A stretch of DNA of 64,000 nt from an uncultured Christensenella sp. (GCA_910578065.1 CAJTPB010000003.1:1-64000), one strand, 5' to 3'; shown: positions 1 to 10,342, numbered from the stretch's first letter. The notes: generated by a model not told the origin, from the letters alone. Numbers and translations are program-made.

Positions 1-349
1 TGAAAGTAGGCTAATCATTATATCAAATGACAATAGGGCTTATTTGGAACAAGAGCTAAACGGCAAAATCGTAGAAACAGCAGGACATACTTCTGATTCT
101 ATTTCGTTGCTTTTGAATAATGGCTATCTGTTTTGCGGTGATGCGGCAATGAACGGATTTCCAAGCAAATACAACATAACGATTTGGGCGGAAGATAAGG
201 TAGCATTTTTGCAGTCGTGGCAAAAGATTATTACATTACAGCCTACCAAAATTTTTTCGGGACACGGAAAACCGTTTGATGTTCAAAGTCTAAAAAGGAA
301 TATCGGATTTGTCGAAAACATAAAATTGCACGCTCTAAAACACAAATAA
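1..349 (+). CDS. MBL-fold metallo-hydrolase, C-terminal part (partial)
   Basis: The frame is open from base 2 to a stop at 347-349 and continues upstream of the window, so only about 115 C-terminal residues are visible. The motifs GHTSDS, LFCGDA and, near the end, FSGHGKPF fit the later metal-binding and substrate-loop motifs of metallo-beta-lactamase-fold hydrolases (glyoxalase II and related). The metal-binding HxHxDH motif would lie upstream and cannot be checked. Base composition is more AT-rich than most of the window, similar to the patch at 6.1-7.3 kb. The substrate cannot be told. Confidence 0.75.
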   Translation, partial: ESRLIIISNDNRAYLEQELNGKIVETAGHTSDSISLLLNNGYLFCGDAAMNGFPSKYNITIWAEDKVAFLQSWQKIITLQPTKIFSGHGKPFDVQSLKRNIGFVENIKLHALKHK

Positions 350-381
350 ATTTCAATTTGTCTTTCTAAATAGTTTGTAGT

Positions 382-417
382 AAAAAGCTCTCGAACATAT
401 CATTCGAGAGCTTTTAT
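382..417 (+). terminator. Intrinsic terminator after the MBL-fold gene
   Basis: A 13-bp perfect stem (382-395 with 403-415) around a 7-base loop, ending in a T run, lies 33 bases after the stop at 349. The A-rich 5' arm and T-rich 3' arm would let it work on both strands. Confidence 0.85.
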
Positions 418-700
418 CATCGCTTGAAAGTACAACTCTTAAAAATTTAGTATTTGATACCCTATTAAAAGTGTGCTTTTGCGCCGTTCTTTTGCGGTTT
501 TGGCTGTATAAATTCCGCGCCGCCGTTTATATTTAAGCCGCAAGTGCAGCCTTAAAATGTGGTTTTATCCGCAAGCGCGGTTATCATATTTTATTGGCTA
601 AGCCGTAATGTTGCTTGTTTTAGCTTCCCAATCGTGTTGGGGGCTGAGCAATATTATATCCTGCGGGTTTTGCCGCTTAAATCAATTAAGCGCGGTTTGA
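418..700. other. Intergenic stretch with no supported gene
   Basis: These 283 bases lie between the terminator and the end of the minus-strand gene at 701. Short open frames have no ribosome binding site and no recognisable motif. I see no RNA gene here. It may hold decayed sequence. Confidence 0.5.
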
Positions 701-1585
701 TCAGCTCCACAGTTTTTCGGGATCGAAGCCGTATACTTGCACCACTTCGAAAAGCGGGCTGTTTGCAATATCTTGCGGGGTAACGACGGCTCCGCCGTTC
801 GAATCGATATCGTAGCCGAAAATTTTGTATGCCTGCCAAACAAAATGTCCGCAGTGAGTCGATTTCGGGGTTGCGCCTTGATCTTTTTTCGAAAGCACGC
901 CCACGGTAAGCGAATAGGGTATCCCCATTAAGTTTTCTTCCGCAAACGCGCCGATCTCCGCCCGTTTTTCTTGATTTACGTCTTTTAAGCGCAGCACCAA
1001 AAAGTTGGGCGAGGCGCGGAACCAGTCGGAATTTTCGTAACTCGTTACATAGCCCGGCGCGATCGATTGCATTACGTGTTCGTCGCCGTATGCGAAGTTG
1101 GTTGCGTCGGTCACAAGCGCGGCATGTCCGTTCCGCCAGCCGTACGTATGGCAGGAAGAGGTTATAAGCACGTCGCCCGCTTGCAGCGGCGCGATGGGTG
1201 CGCGGTAGCCTACCGTTACTTCGTGCGGGGTGGTGATCGCCGCGTCGATATGGGCGATCTGCGGTTGGAAGAACAGCGCGTCTTGAAATTCGAGAATGCG
1301 TTCGGGCGCGCTTTTCAGCTCGTCGAGCGGCGCTTTTCCAAGCCCCGTTTGTTTGTACAAATAGGCGTAATCTTCTTCGCTCCAAACGTCTTTTGCAAGA
1401 AGTGCGGAAATGTCTTCCCGCGCATAAGGGGGAAGGGTGCGGGCGGATTCTTCCGCCGCCCAGTCGGCTGCCAAACAGCAAGAAAGCAAAAGGGAAGCGG
1501 TAACAATAAATCCCGTTACCGTTCCCGCAAAAATCATGCCTATTTTGCCGAATATCTTTCGCGCTTTTCCCTTTTGTGCCGACAA
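701..1585 (-). CDS. Exported YiiX-like permuted NlpC/P60 (papain-like) hydrolase
   Basis: A 294-residue protein. A hydrophobic segment at about residues 12-40 is a signal anchor or signal peptide; the LLSC sequence at 33-36 could even be a lipobox. A catalytic-type His lies in GHAALVTD (H154), followed much later by a Cys in THCGHFVW (C245). His before Cys is the order of the circularly permuted NlpC/P60 families (YiiX/YaeF type), which act as amidases, thioesterases or peptidases outside the cytoplasm. GDVLI at 137-141 is the usual strand before the His. The start is TTG, chosen because GGAG lies 7 bases upstream. A consensus promoter precedes it. Family assignment is from motifs; the substrate is unknown. 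Confidence 0.65.
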   Translation of the reverse strand: MSAQKGKARKIFGKIGMIFAGTVTGFIVTASLLLSCCLAADWAAEESARTLPPYAREDISALLAKDVWSEEDYAYLYKQTGLGKAPLDELKSAPERILEFQDALFFQPQIAHIDAAITTPHEVTVGYRAPIAPLQAGDVLITSSCHTYGWRNGHAALVTDATNFAYGDEHVMQSIAPGYVTSYENSDWFRASPNFLVLRLKDVNQEKRAEIGAFAEENLMGIPYSLTVGVLSKKDQGATPKSTHCGHFVWQAYKIFGYDIDSNGGAVVTPQDIANSPLFEVVQVYGFDPEKLWS

Positions 1586-1615
1586 GGTTTTCTCCGTAAA
1601 GTTTAGAATAATGCT

Positions 1616-1644
1616 ATCATATCACGGAACGGAACAACTGTCAA
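1616..1644 (-). promoter_or_regulatory. Sigma-A promoter for the YiiX-like gene
   Basis: Read on the minus strand: TTGACA (1639-1644), a 17-base spacer and TATGAT (1616-1621). The -35 box overlaps the last codons of the upstream lipoprotein gene, so the two minus-strand genes are separate transcription units or only partly co-transcribed. Confidence 0.8.
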
Positions 1645-2312
1645 CGGATTTTTCCCGAATCGGTTACCCGCCGCGCGAGCACCTCGCCGCTTTCGCTGTC
1701 TAACAAAATAGAAACGGTCGCGCCCGTTTTATCGATAATGCCCACATAATAATAGTTTTTATCCCGCCGCAAAAGGCGCACGTAAAATTCGCCGTAAAAT
1801 CCGTTTTCGTCCGTCATGCTTTTCAGCGTTTCTTGCTCGGCGGCAAGCGCGGAAGAAAGCGCTTGCTTGGTGGTAAGGGTCTTTTCGTTTTTTACCGAAG
1901 TCGCGGTAATTTCGCGCGATTCTTCCCCCCATTCCACGCGCAGCGTCACGCTCGCTTCGGGGAAGACTTCCACCCCCTGCGAATAGTAGTAATCGCCGCG
2001 CACGTTGCGGAAGGACATTTCGCCCCCGATCTCTTTTTCGCCGCCCAAAAGGTATACGCTGTAATCTTTCGCGCCCTGCGCGTCGGTCAGCGTGATTTCC
2101 ACCGATTTGGTCATATCGCAGGGAACGCCGTCCGATACGTAAGGGTACTCTCTTAAAACGCAGGAAAGGGTAAGGGAAAATTCATCCGTCTGGGCGCAGA
2201 ATAAATCGCTCCGTTCTTCCGAAATATGAGCGGTATAGTCGTACTCGCCGCAGGCGGTAAGCGCGGGGAGCAGCGCGCCGAGTAAAATAACGGTGCCAAT
2301 ACATTTTTTCAT
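1641..2312 (-). CDS. Lipoprotein of unknown function
   Basis: A 223-residue protein with a clear lipoprotein signal: MKKC at the start, a hydrophobic stretch, and lipobox LTAC at residues 18-21. The longer frame beginning at 2345 would add 11 residues before the signal peptide and is not preferred. The mature part is beta-rich in appearance, with many charged residues and no motif I recognise. The last 60 residues (YYYVGIIDKTGATVSILLDS, then GEVL) resemble a small beta domain with PepSY-like flavour, but this is only an impression. Likely anchored on the outer face of the membrane. Confidence 0.7.
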   Translation of the reverse strand: MKKCIGTVILLGALLPALTACGEYDYTAHISEERSDLFCAQTDEFSLTLSCVLREYPYVSDGVPCDMTKSVEITLTDAQGAKDYSVYLLGGEKEIGGEMSFRNVRGDYYYSQGVEVFPEASVTLRVEWGEESREITATSVKNEKTLTTKQALSSALAAEQETLKSMTDENGFYGEFYVRLLRRDKNYYYVGIIDKTGATVSILLDSESGEVLARRVTDSGKIR

Positions 2313-2365
2313 GCTATTAAAGTATGAAAACGGCGGTTCAAACATGACTTTTTTTCGCGATTCGG

Positions 2366-2394
2366 TTGCATTTTTTTCTTGCTTGTGTTAAAAT
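2366..2394 (+). promoter_or_regulatory. Sigma-A promoter for the guaB unit
   Basis: TTGCAT (2366-2371), a 17-base spacer and TAAAAT (2389-2394), 32 bases upstream of the ATG at 2427. Both hexamers keep the most important positions. Confidence 0.65.
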
Positions 2395-2426
2395 AAAAAG
2401 AAGTAATTTCGGGAACGGATGGAAGA

Positions 2427-4494
<2,068 letters not shown>

Positions 4495-4500
4495 AAGGAA

Positions 4501-4524
4501 AAAACGCCCCTGCGGGCGTTTTTT
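4501..4524 (+). terminator. Intrinsic terminator between guaB and guaA
   Basis: A 9-bp stem (AAAACGCCC with GGGCGTTTT) with a short loop and a run of six T. It lies 6 bases after the guaB stop and only 12 bases before the guaA ribosome binding site, so guaA must depend on read-through or on a promoter not seen. Confidence 0.85.
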
Positions 4525-4546
4525 GCGAACGATACAAGGAGTTTAT

Positions 4547-6082
4547 ATGAAACACGAAAGAGTGCTCGTTCTCGACTTCGGCGGGCAGTACAACCAACTT
4601 ATCGCGCGCCGCGTAAGAGATTTAAAAGTATACTGCGATTTAAAGCCGTGCGACATGACGTTAGAAGAGATCAAAGCGTATGATCCCATCGGCATTATTT
4701 TTACGGGGGGACCGAACAGCGTTTACGACGAAACTTCCCCTCATGTCGAAAAAGGGATTTTCGATTTGGGGATCCCCGTGCTCGGCATTTGCTACGGCTG
4801 TCAGCTGATCGCCTACACGCTGGGGGGCAAGGTAGAGCACGCGCCTACCAGCGAATACGGCAAGCGGGAATTTGCTTTTTGCAAAAGCAGTCCGCTTTCG
4901 CAAGAGATTCCCGAAAAGAGCATTTGCTGGATGAGCCATACCGACCACGTGACCGCCGTTCCCGAAGGGTTCGACGTGCTTGCGACGACGCAAAGCTGCC
5001 CCGTAACCGTTTACGGAAACGAAGCAAAGAAAATTTACGGCATTCAGTTCCACCCCGAAGTGGTGCATTCGGAATACGGAAATAAAATGCTCGAAAACTT
5101 TTTATACCGCGTTTGCGGCGCGCAGGGCGATTGGACGATGAAAAATTTCGTCTGCGAACAGGTCGCGTTGTTAAAAGAAAAAATCGGAAACAAAAAGGTG
5201 CTTTGCGCAATGTCGGGCGGGGTAGATTCCGCCGTTGCGGCAACGCTGATCCATAAAGCGGTAGGAAGCAACCTTACCTGCGTATTCGTCGATCACGGAC
5301 TTTTGCGCAAGTACGAAGCGGAAGAGGTAATGTCCGTTTTTAAAGAAAAGCTGGGCATGAATTTGATCAAAGCGGATGCGGGCGAGCTGTTTTTATGCAA
5401 GCTCGAAGGGGTTTCCGATCCCGAAAAAAAGCGCAAGATCATCGGCGCGGAATTTATTAAAGTGTTCGAAAAAGAAGCGAAGAAGATCGGCGCGGTGGAT
5501 TTTTTGGTGCAGGGCACCATTTATCCCGACGTGATCGAAAGCGGAAAGGGCAAAAGCGCGGTAATCAAATCGCATCACAACGTGGGCGGGCTTCCTTCCG
5601 TGGTCGATTTTAAAGAGATCGTAGAACCGCTGCGCGATTTGTTTAAAGACGAAGTGCGCCGCGTAGGTACGGAATTGGGGCTTCCCGATAACGTCGTTCA
5701 GCGCCAGCCGTTCCCCGGTCCGGGGCTTGCCATTCGCATTATGGGCGAGGTCACGCGCGAAAAATTGGAAACGCTGCGCGACGCAGATTACATTTTCCGC
5801 GAGGAAATCGCAAATGCGGGGTTAAACCGCGAAATTTGGCAGTACTTCGCGGTGATCACCAACAGCAAAACTGTGGGCGTGCAAGGGGATTTCCGCACGT
5901 ACGAAAACGTGATCGCATTGCGCGCGGTAACGAGCGTAGACGCCATGACGGCGGACTGGGCGCGCATTCCCTTTGAGGTGTTGGAAAAAATTTCCAACCG
6001 CATCACCAACGAGGTAAAGCACGCCAATAGGATCGTGTACGATATTACAAGCAAACCCCCTTCAACTATCGAATGGGAGTAA
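4547..6082 (+). CDS. guaA: GMP synthase (glutamine-hydrolysing)
   Basis: A 511-residue, full-length two-domain enzyme that aminates XMP to GMP. The N-terminal class I amidotransferase has the nucleophile in GICYGCQL (Cys82) and the His/Glu pair in QFHPEV. The C-terminal ATP-pyrophosphatase has the P-loop SGGVDS near residue 222 and the dimerisation domain ending in KPPSTIEWE. The ATG at 4547 follows AAGGAG; the open frame reaches 8 codons further upstream without a better site. It completes the guaB-guaA pathway pair. Confidence 0.97.
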   Translation: MKHERVLVLDFGGQYNQLIARRVRDLKVYCDLKPCDMTLEEIKAYDPIGIIFTGGPNSVYDETSPHVEKGIFDLGIPVLGICYGCQLIAYTLGGKVEHAPTSEYGKREFAFCKSSPLSQEIPEKSICWMSHTDHVTAVPEGFDVLATTQSCPVTVYGNEAKKIYGIQFHPEVVHSEYGNKMLENFLYRVCGAQGDWTMKNFVCEQVALLKEKIGNKKVLCAMSGGVDSAVAATLIHKAVGSNLTCVFVDHGLLRKYEAEEVMSVFKEKLGMNLIKADAGELFLCKLEGVSDPEKKRKIIGAEFIKVFEKEAKKIGAVDFLVQGTIYPDVIESGKGKSAVIKSHHNVGGLPSVVDFKEIVEPLRDLFKDEVRRVGTELGLPDNVVQRQPFPGPGLAIRIMGEVTREKLETLRDADYIFREEIANAGLNREIWQYFAVITNSKTVGVQGDFRTYENVIALRAVTSVDAMTADWARIPFEVLEKISNRITNEVKHANRIVYDITSKPPSTIEWE

Positions 6083-6091
6083 TGAAAATTG

Positions 6092-6122
6092 TAGGGCGTG
6101 GCGATTGCTATGCCCTAATTTT
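6092..6122 (+). terminator. Probable weak terminator after guaA
   Basis: TAGGGC (6092-6097) pairs with GCCCTA (6112-6117), with extra internal pairing, and is followed by ATTTTAT. It lies 9 bases after the guaA stop and marks the edge of the AT-rich patch. Confidence 0.5.
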
Positions 6123-6201
6123 ATGGCGGAAAATAGAGATCGTAAACGGTATGCTCAAATGGTGAATCATGATATTGAAAAGATAAGAAAGGATTATAAA
6201 T

Positions 6202-6666
6202 ATGTCAAGGCAAATACGAACTTCTGCAAAAGCAGTTATAATTCAAAATGGTAAATTGCTTGCAATAAAATTGACTGACGGCAAGGAGGAATGGTACATT
6301 TTACCCGGCGGAGGTCAAGAATGTGAGGAAATACTTCCTCAGACTGTTGAAAGGGAGGTTAGAGAAGAAGCGGGAATAGAGGTTAAATGTAAAGATTTGC
6401 TGTTTGTTATAGAGGGGGTTCACGGTGAGAGTTTTCACAGAATGGATTTAGTATTTTTATGCGATTATTTGGGTAATGCCCCCAATGCAACACTTCAAGG
6501 TGACACCGGTCAGGTTGGGTTTGATTGGCTGGATCTATCTATATTAAATAAGTTACCGTTGTTCCCGTCAAAACTTCGCCGCCCGATAATGAATTTTCAT
6601 GAGGGAAAAGAATACATAAAATATCTTGGAAATGAGGAGATAGGCGATCCGGAATGCTTAGGATAG
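6202..6666 (+). CDS. Nudix hydrolase
   Basis: A 154-residue protein. The Nudix box is complete: G at about residue 39, then GX5EX7REVREEAGI, giving the Mg2+-binding glutamates for pyrophosphohydrolysis of a nucleoside-diphosphate derivative. The substrate is unknown. It starts after a GAAAGGA site. The gene is clearly more AT-rich than guaA and ykpA on either side and uses different codons (ATA, AGA, TTA), which suggests transfer. It overlaps the next gene by 13 bases, so the two form a coupled pair. Confidence 0.9.
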   Translation: MSRQIRTSAKAVIIQNGKLLAIKLTDGKEEWYILPGGGQECEEILPQTVEREVREEAGIEVKCKDLLFVIEGVHGESFHRMDLVFLCDYLGNAPNATLQGDTGQVGFDWLDLSILNKLPLFPSKLRRPIMNFHEGKEYIKYLGNEEIGDPECLG

Positions 6667-7319
6667 ATGAATATGTTGACGAACTGATAACTTTTTTAAA
6701 AGACGCTTTTGGTGAAAGGCTGATGTATATCGGATTACAGGGCAGCTATCTCCGTAACGAAGAAACTGAAAATAGTGATATCGATATTATGGCTGTGATT
6801 GACAATCTTTCGATTGAGGATTTGAAAACCTATCAAAAAGCACTTGTTTCCGTAGGAAATTTTGACAAATCCTGTGGTTTTATCTGTGGAAAAGCTGATT
6901 TAGAACATTGGAATCCGTTAGAAATATGTCATTTGTTGAATACGACTAAAGACTATTACGGAGAACTAAAAAATCTTGTTCCTGCATATAACGTTGAAGA
7001 TGAAAGAAACTATGTAAAATTATGTTTGAATAATCTATGTCACGAAATTTGTCACCGCTATATACACGCCGACAGAGAGTATAATGTTATAAAGTTGCCG
7101 ATAACTTGTAAATCGGTATTTTTCATTATGCAACATTTGTATTATTTAAGCAGCGGCAATTTTATTCCAACAAAACGGGAATTGCTTGAATGCGTACAAG
7201 ACGAGGATAAACTTGTTTTGAAATTGAGCATATCATTACAAGACCATACGGATTATGATTTTGATAGAGCTTTTTTGGTATTGTTTCATTGGTGCCGGAA
7301 TGCGTTATTAAGGCTTTAG
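6654..7319 (+). CDS. Nucleotidyltransferase-fold protein (Pol beta superfamily)
   Basis: A 221-residue protein. The N-terminal motif GSYLRNEETENSDIDIM matches the GSX(10-12)DxD signature of minimal and antibiotic-type nucleotidyltransferases, with the metal-binding aspartates in SDIDI. The remaining 130 residues are helical, as in aminoglycoside or lincosamide nucleotidyltransferase relatives or HEPN-like partners. Function (drug modification, toxin or other) cannot be decided. Low GC, as in the overlapping Nudix gene, points to joint acquisition. Small Nudix-nucleotidyltransferase pairs of this kind travel between Firmicutes (inference from general knowledge). Confidence 0.8.
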   Translation: MLRIDEYVDELITFLKDAFGERLMYIGLQGSYLRNEETENSDIDIMAVIDNLSIEDLKTYQKALVSVGNFDKSCGFICGKADLEHWNPLEICHLLNTTKDYYGELKNLVPAYNVEDERNYVKLCLNNLCHEICHRYIHADREYNVIKLPITCKSVFFIMQHLYYLSSGNFIPTKRELLECVQDEDKLVLKLSISLQDHTDYDFDRAFLVLFHWCRNALLRL

Positions 7320-7339
7320 ATTAAAATGGTAGAGAGTGA

Positions 7340-7582
7340 CAGGTTGATATTCTGTCTGTTCATGGTATATATGTATGCGCAAAGGCGCACGGCGTTTCAT
7401 TTTGCGGAATCTGCGTCGAATTTACCTGCAAAGGGCTGATAGAAAAAATTCATTGGAATCCCGATATCGCCGCACATTTAAAAATTCTTGCGGAACAAGA
7501 TATACGGATAAGAAAAAACAGGGCAAACAAGCCCTGTTTTTCTTATACACGTTTTTCGGGAATGTGTGCGTTTTTCGTTTGA
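7340..7582 (+). pseudogene. Remnant of a DUF3795-like cysteine-rich protein
   Basis: The frame is open for 80 codons but has no start codon in a sensible place and no ribosome binding site. It reads VCAKAHGVSFCGICVEFTC followed by KGL, then WNPDIAAHLKILAEQ. This spacing (CA-KGV--C--C-EFPC--L) is the C-terminal signature of DUF3795 proteins. The 3' part runs through an intrinsic terminator, so the true end was probably upstream. It sits directly after the acquired nucleotidyltransferase gene and is probably the decayed third member of that patch. Confidence 0.5.
7514..7541 (+). terminator. Intrinsic terminator closing the acquired patch
   Basis: An 11-bp stem (7514-7524 with 7531-7541) of the form AAAAACAGGGC / GCCCTGTTTTT with a 6-base loop. 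The symmetry suits both strands. Confidence 0.85.
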
Positions 7583-7607
7583 TAAACGGGGAATAATATG
7601 GTATAAT
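7579..7607 (+). promoter_or_regulatory. Sigma-A promoter for the ABC-F gene
   Basis: TTGATA (7579-7584), a 17-base spacer and TATAAT (7602-7607), giving a leader of about 22 bases before the ATG at 7636. Confidence 0.8.
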
Positions 7608-7635
7608 CTTTCGTGAGAAATCAAAGAGGTACGTT

Positions 7636-9216
7636 ATGTTACAGGTAAACGGAGTCAGTCTGCAATACGGCAGCAAAAAATTGTTCGAAGAAGTCAACTT
7701 AAAATTTACAAAGGGGAATTGCTACGGCATTATCGGCGCGAACGGCGCGGGAAAATCCACCTTTTTAAAAGTGCTTTCGGGGGAGATCGAACCGAACAAG
7801 GGGGACGTATCGCTCGATAAAAACGAGCGCATGTCCGTGCTCGCGCAAAATCAGAACAAATACGACTTCGAAACGGTGCTTCGTACCGTAATGCTCGGTC
7901 ATAAACACCTTGTCGAGATCATGGACGAAAAGGACGCCCTTTACGCGCACGCCGATTTTACCGAAGAGGACGGCGTTCGCGCTTCCGAATTGGAAAGCGA
8001 ATTTGCCGAACTCGGCGGTTGGGAAGCGGAAAGCGAGGCGCAGACCCTTTTAAACGCGTTGGATATTCCCTCGCAGTATCACGATTTGCAGATGAGCGAG
8101 CTGGACGCAAAGCAAAAGGTGCGCGTGCTGTTGGCGCAGGCGCTGTTCGGCAATCCCGACGTGTTGCTGTTGGACGAGCCGACCAACAACTTAGACTTAA
8201 AAACGGTGCGTTGGTTAGAAAATTATCTGCTCAACTTCGAAAATACCATTATCATCGTTTCGCATAACCGTCACTTTTTAAATAAAGTCTGCACGCACAT
8301 TTGCGACGTAGACTTCGGCAAGATCAATCTGTATTTGGGCAATTACGATTTCTGGTATCAGACTTCGCAGCTTCTTGCCCGTCAGCAGAAAGACGCAAAC
8401 AAAAAGGCGGAACAGCGCGCGCAGGAATTAAAAGAATTTATCGCGCGGTTTGCGGCAAACGCGAGCAAATCCCGCCAAGCGACTTCGCGCAAAAAGGAAT
8501 TGGAAAAACTCACCATTTCCGACTTTAAACCTTCTTTGCGTAAATACCCGTTTATCGATTTTAAATACGAACGGGAAATCGGCAACGATATTTTACAAGT
8601 GGAAGGGCTTACCAAGGAAGGTTATTTCGAAAATCTTTCTTTCACCGTGCAAAAAGGGGATAAAATCGGCGTCGTGTGCGATAAGTCTACTACCGTAACC
8701 ATGCTGTACGATATTTTAACGGGCAAAGAACAGCCCGATTCGGGTACGGTAAAATGGGGAAAAACCATTTCCTGTTCCTATTTCCCGCAGAACAACAACG
8801 AATATTTCGACGGGTGCGATTTGACCCTTGTGCAGTGGCTTTCGCAGTTTTCCAAAGATCATTACGAAGAATATCTGCGCGGCTGGCTGGGCAGAATGCT
8901 TTTTTCGGGCGAAGAGGCGTTAAAATGCGCCAAAGTGCTTTCGGGCGGCGAAAAGGTGCGCTGCATGCTTGCGAAAATGATGCTCGAAGGGGGGAACTTC
9001 CTTATCTTCGACGAACCGACCAACCACCTCGATTTAGAGTCGATCACCTCTTTAAATAACGGGCTTACCGCGTTTAAAGGGTGCATGTTGCTTACTTCGC
9101 ACGATCAAGAGTTGATGAATACGGTCGCAAACCGCATTATCGTGATCGATAAAATCAAAACGTTCGATAAAAACGTAACATTCGACGAATATCTCGACGG
9201 AATGGAGAAGAATTGA
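7636..9216 (+). CDS. ykpA: ABC-F family ATPase (YkpA/YbiT type)
   Basis: A 526-residue protein with two ABC ATPase domains and no membrane segments, the layout of ABC-F proteins that act on the ribosome. The first domain has GANGAGKST (about residues 33-41) and Walker B LLLDEPTNNLDL. The second has signature LSGGEKVR and Walker B LIFDEPTNHLDL. The linker between them carries SKSRQATSRKKELEKL. The Walker A of the second domain is degenerate (VCDKSTTVTML), and the first signature is LDAKQ rather than LSGGE. Both oddities are also known in Bacillus YkpA, so they look family-typical. Role: probably translation factor or stress function. Confidence 0.9.
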   Translation: MLQVNGVSLQYGSKKLFEEVNLKFTKGNCYGIIGANGAGKSTFLKVLSGEIEPNKGDVSLDKNERMSVLAQNQNKYDFETVLRTVMLGHKHLVEIMDEKDALYAHADFTEEDGVRASELESEFAELGGWEAESEAQTLLNALDIPSQYHDLQMSELDAKQKVRVLLAQALFGNPDVLLLDEPTNNLDLKTVRWLENYLLNFENTIIIVSHNRHFLNKVCTHICDVDFGKINLYLGNYDFWYQTSQLLARQQKDANKKAEQRAQELKEFIARFAANASKSRQATSRKKELEKLTISDFKPSLRKYPFIDFKYEREIGNDILQVEGLTKEGYFENLSFTVQKGDKIGVVCDKSTTVTMLYDILTGKEQPDSGTVKWGKTISCSYFPQNNNEYFDGCDLTLVQWLSQFSKDHYEEYLRGWLGRMLFSGEEALKCAKVLSGGEKVRCMLAKMMLEGGNFLIFDEPTNHLDLESITSLNNGLTAFKGCMLLTSHDQELMNTVANRIIVIDKIKTFDKNVTFDEYLDGMEKN

Positions 9217-9222
9217 AAATTT

Positions 9223-9235
9223 TGTCGTTTCGACA
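9223..9235. promoter_or_regulatory. Inverted pair of 0A-box-like sites upstream of the spo0A homologue
   Basis: TGTCG (9223-9227) TTT CGACA (9231-9235) is a perfect inverted repeat. Read on the minus strand it contains TGTCGAA, the core of the Spo0A binding box; the plus-strand copy is TGTCGTT, two mismatches in the last bases. It lies 61 bases upstream of the -35 box at 9296. Autoregulation by the downstream gene is inferred. Confidence 0.4.
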
Positions 9236-9295
9236 TCATTTTACAAATTGAACTTAAATTTGTAAAAACTTTATCCAAATTTTTACAATAACCAC

Positions 9296-9324
9296 TTTAC
9301 AATTACATAATTTTGTTTTATAAT
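9296..9324 (+). promoter_or_regulatory. Sigma-A promoter for the spo0A homologue
   Basis: TTTACA (9296-9301), a 17-base spacer and TATAAT (9319-9324), set in AT-rich DNA, with transcription expected to start near 9331, 25 bases before the ATG. There is no obvious sigma-H-type promoter. Confidence 0.85.
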
Positions 9325-9355
9325 AGCATTATCAACACAAAGCGAGGGATGCATT

Positions 9356-10123
9356 ATGAAACAAAGCCAGATTTTGATTCTGGAAAGCAATGCCGCATTC
9401 GCAGAAGAACTGCGCGAACACTTATCTTCTTACGAAAATTATTCGATATGCGGATTAGCCGACGACGGGGAAGAGGGGTTGGAATTGATCGAAAAGTTAA
9501 AGCCCAACGTTGTTTTAATGAGCCTTTTATTGAAGAATGCAGACGGGTTCACCGTTTTGGAACGCGCAAAGAAAAACGGTTTAAAACCGAATTTCGTCGT
9601 TTTGGGAAATTTTTCGGACGATAAGATCATCAGCCGCATTATTTCCCTTGGGGCGCGTTATTATTTGATGAAGCCTGTTTCTGTGGGCGTAGTCGCAGAG
9701 CGGATCGCGCAGATTGTAGAAGAGGAGAACGTGATATCTCCCGCGCGCGAAACGGTAGAGCGCAAGCGTGCAAGTTCGCTGGACGAGCGAATCAGCAGTA
9801 TTTTTATTTCCATCGGGATACCTCCGCATATCAAGGGGTACAATTACCTGCGCGAAGGAATCAAAATGGCGGTTGCCGATCCGCACATCATCAACAATGT
9901 GACGAAGGGGCTTTACCCGATGATCGGCGAACGGTTTCAAACGAGCGCAAGCAAGGTAGAGCGGGCGATCCGCCACGCGATCGAAGTTGCTTGGAACCGC
10001 GGAAGAATCGACGCGGTTAACGCGATATTCGGCGCGCGCGTTTATATCGGTTCGGAAAAGCCGACCAACAGCGAATTTATCGCGCTGGTTGCCGATAAAC
10101 TGATTTTGGAAAGTATGGCGTAA
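9356..10123 (+). CDS. spo0A: Spo0A-like response regulator with a degenerate receiver domain
   Basis: A 255-residue protein, close to Spo0A length. Residues 145-255 match the Spo0A DNA-binding domain strongly: ISIGIPPHIKGYNYLREGIK, SASKVERAIRHAIEVAWNRG (recognition helix) and KPTNSEFIALVADKL. The N-terminal CheY-like domain keeps the fold and the conserved Lys (K106 in LMKP). The phosphoacceptor position, D56 in Bacillus, is Ser56 (VVLMSLLL). The acidic pair is E10-S11 instead of D-D/E-D, and the switch Thr is Gly84. It therefore probably cannot be phosphorylated in the usual way. It stands alone behind ykpA, without the usual spoIVB neighbour. Calling it Spo0A is based on the effector domain; its role in sporulation is uncertain. 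Confidence 0.85.
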   Translation: MKQSQILILESNAAFAEELREHLSSYENYSICGLADDGEEGLELIEKLKPNVVLMSLLLKNADGFTVLERAKKNGLKPNFVVLGNFSDDKIISRIISLGARYYLMKPVSVGVVAERIAQIVEEENVISPARETVERKRASSLDERISSIFISIGIPPHIKGYNYLREGIKMAVADPHIINNVTKGLYPMIGERFQTSASKVERAIRHAIEVAWNRGRIDAVNAIFGARVYIGSEKPTNSEFIALVADKLILESMA

Positions 10124-10136
10124 AACGCTTATACAC

Positions 10137-10168
10137 AGCCGCAAGGGCAGCCGCCTTTGCGGCTTTTT
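10137..10168 (+). terminator. Intrinsic terminator after the spo0A homologue
   Basis: AGCCGCAAGG pairs with CCTTTGCGGCT (one bulge), followed by five T, 14 bases after the stop. Confidence 0.8.
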
Positions 10169-10253
10169 GCTTGTTTTGTGTCGAACTTGGGTTTTTCGGA
10201 AAAACTCTTGCGGTGAAAATTTGAAATCGGGCGAAAAATCTGCCCCAATAAGG

Positions 10254-10282
10254 TTGAAAAAATTCCGCGGAAATGGTATACT
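10254..10282 (+). promoter_or_regulatory. Sigma-A promoter for ftsK and the genes behind it
   Basis: TTGAAA (10254-10259), a 17-base spacer and TATACT (10277-10282), 61 bases before the TTG start. An exact TGTCGAA, a possible 0A box, lies at 10179-10185 upstream of it. Confidence 0.8.
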
Positions 10283-10342
10283 GTAATTTGAGAAATAAGC
10301 TGAAATCGAAGCCCGTTTTGCGGGCGGCACGGAGGAAATATT

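Noticed and set aside
654..1481. Long minus-strand open frame rich in Arg overlapping the YiiX-like gene
   Set aside because: It is an out-of-frame shadow with Arg/Ala-rich, motif-free translation; the overlapping frame has a promoter, a ribosome binding site and family motifs.
8640..8710. Degenerate Walker A in the second ATPase domain of the ABC-F protein
   Set aside because: Bacillus YkpA-type proteins have a similarly altered second Walker A, so I take it as family-typical rather than decay.
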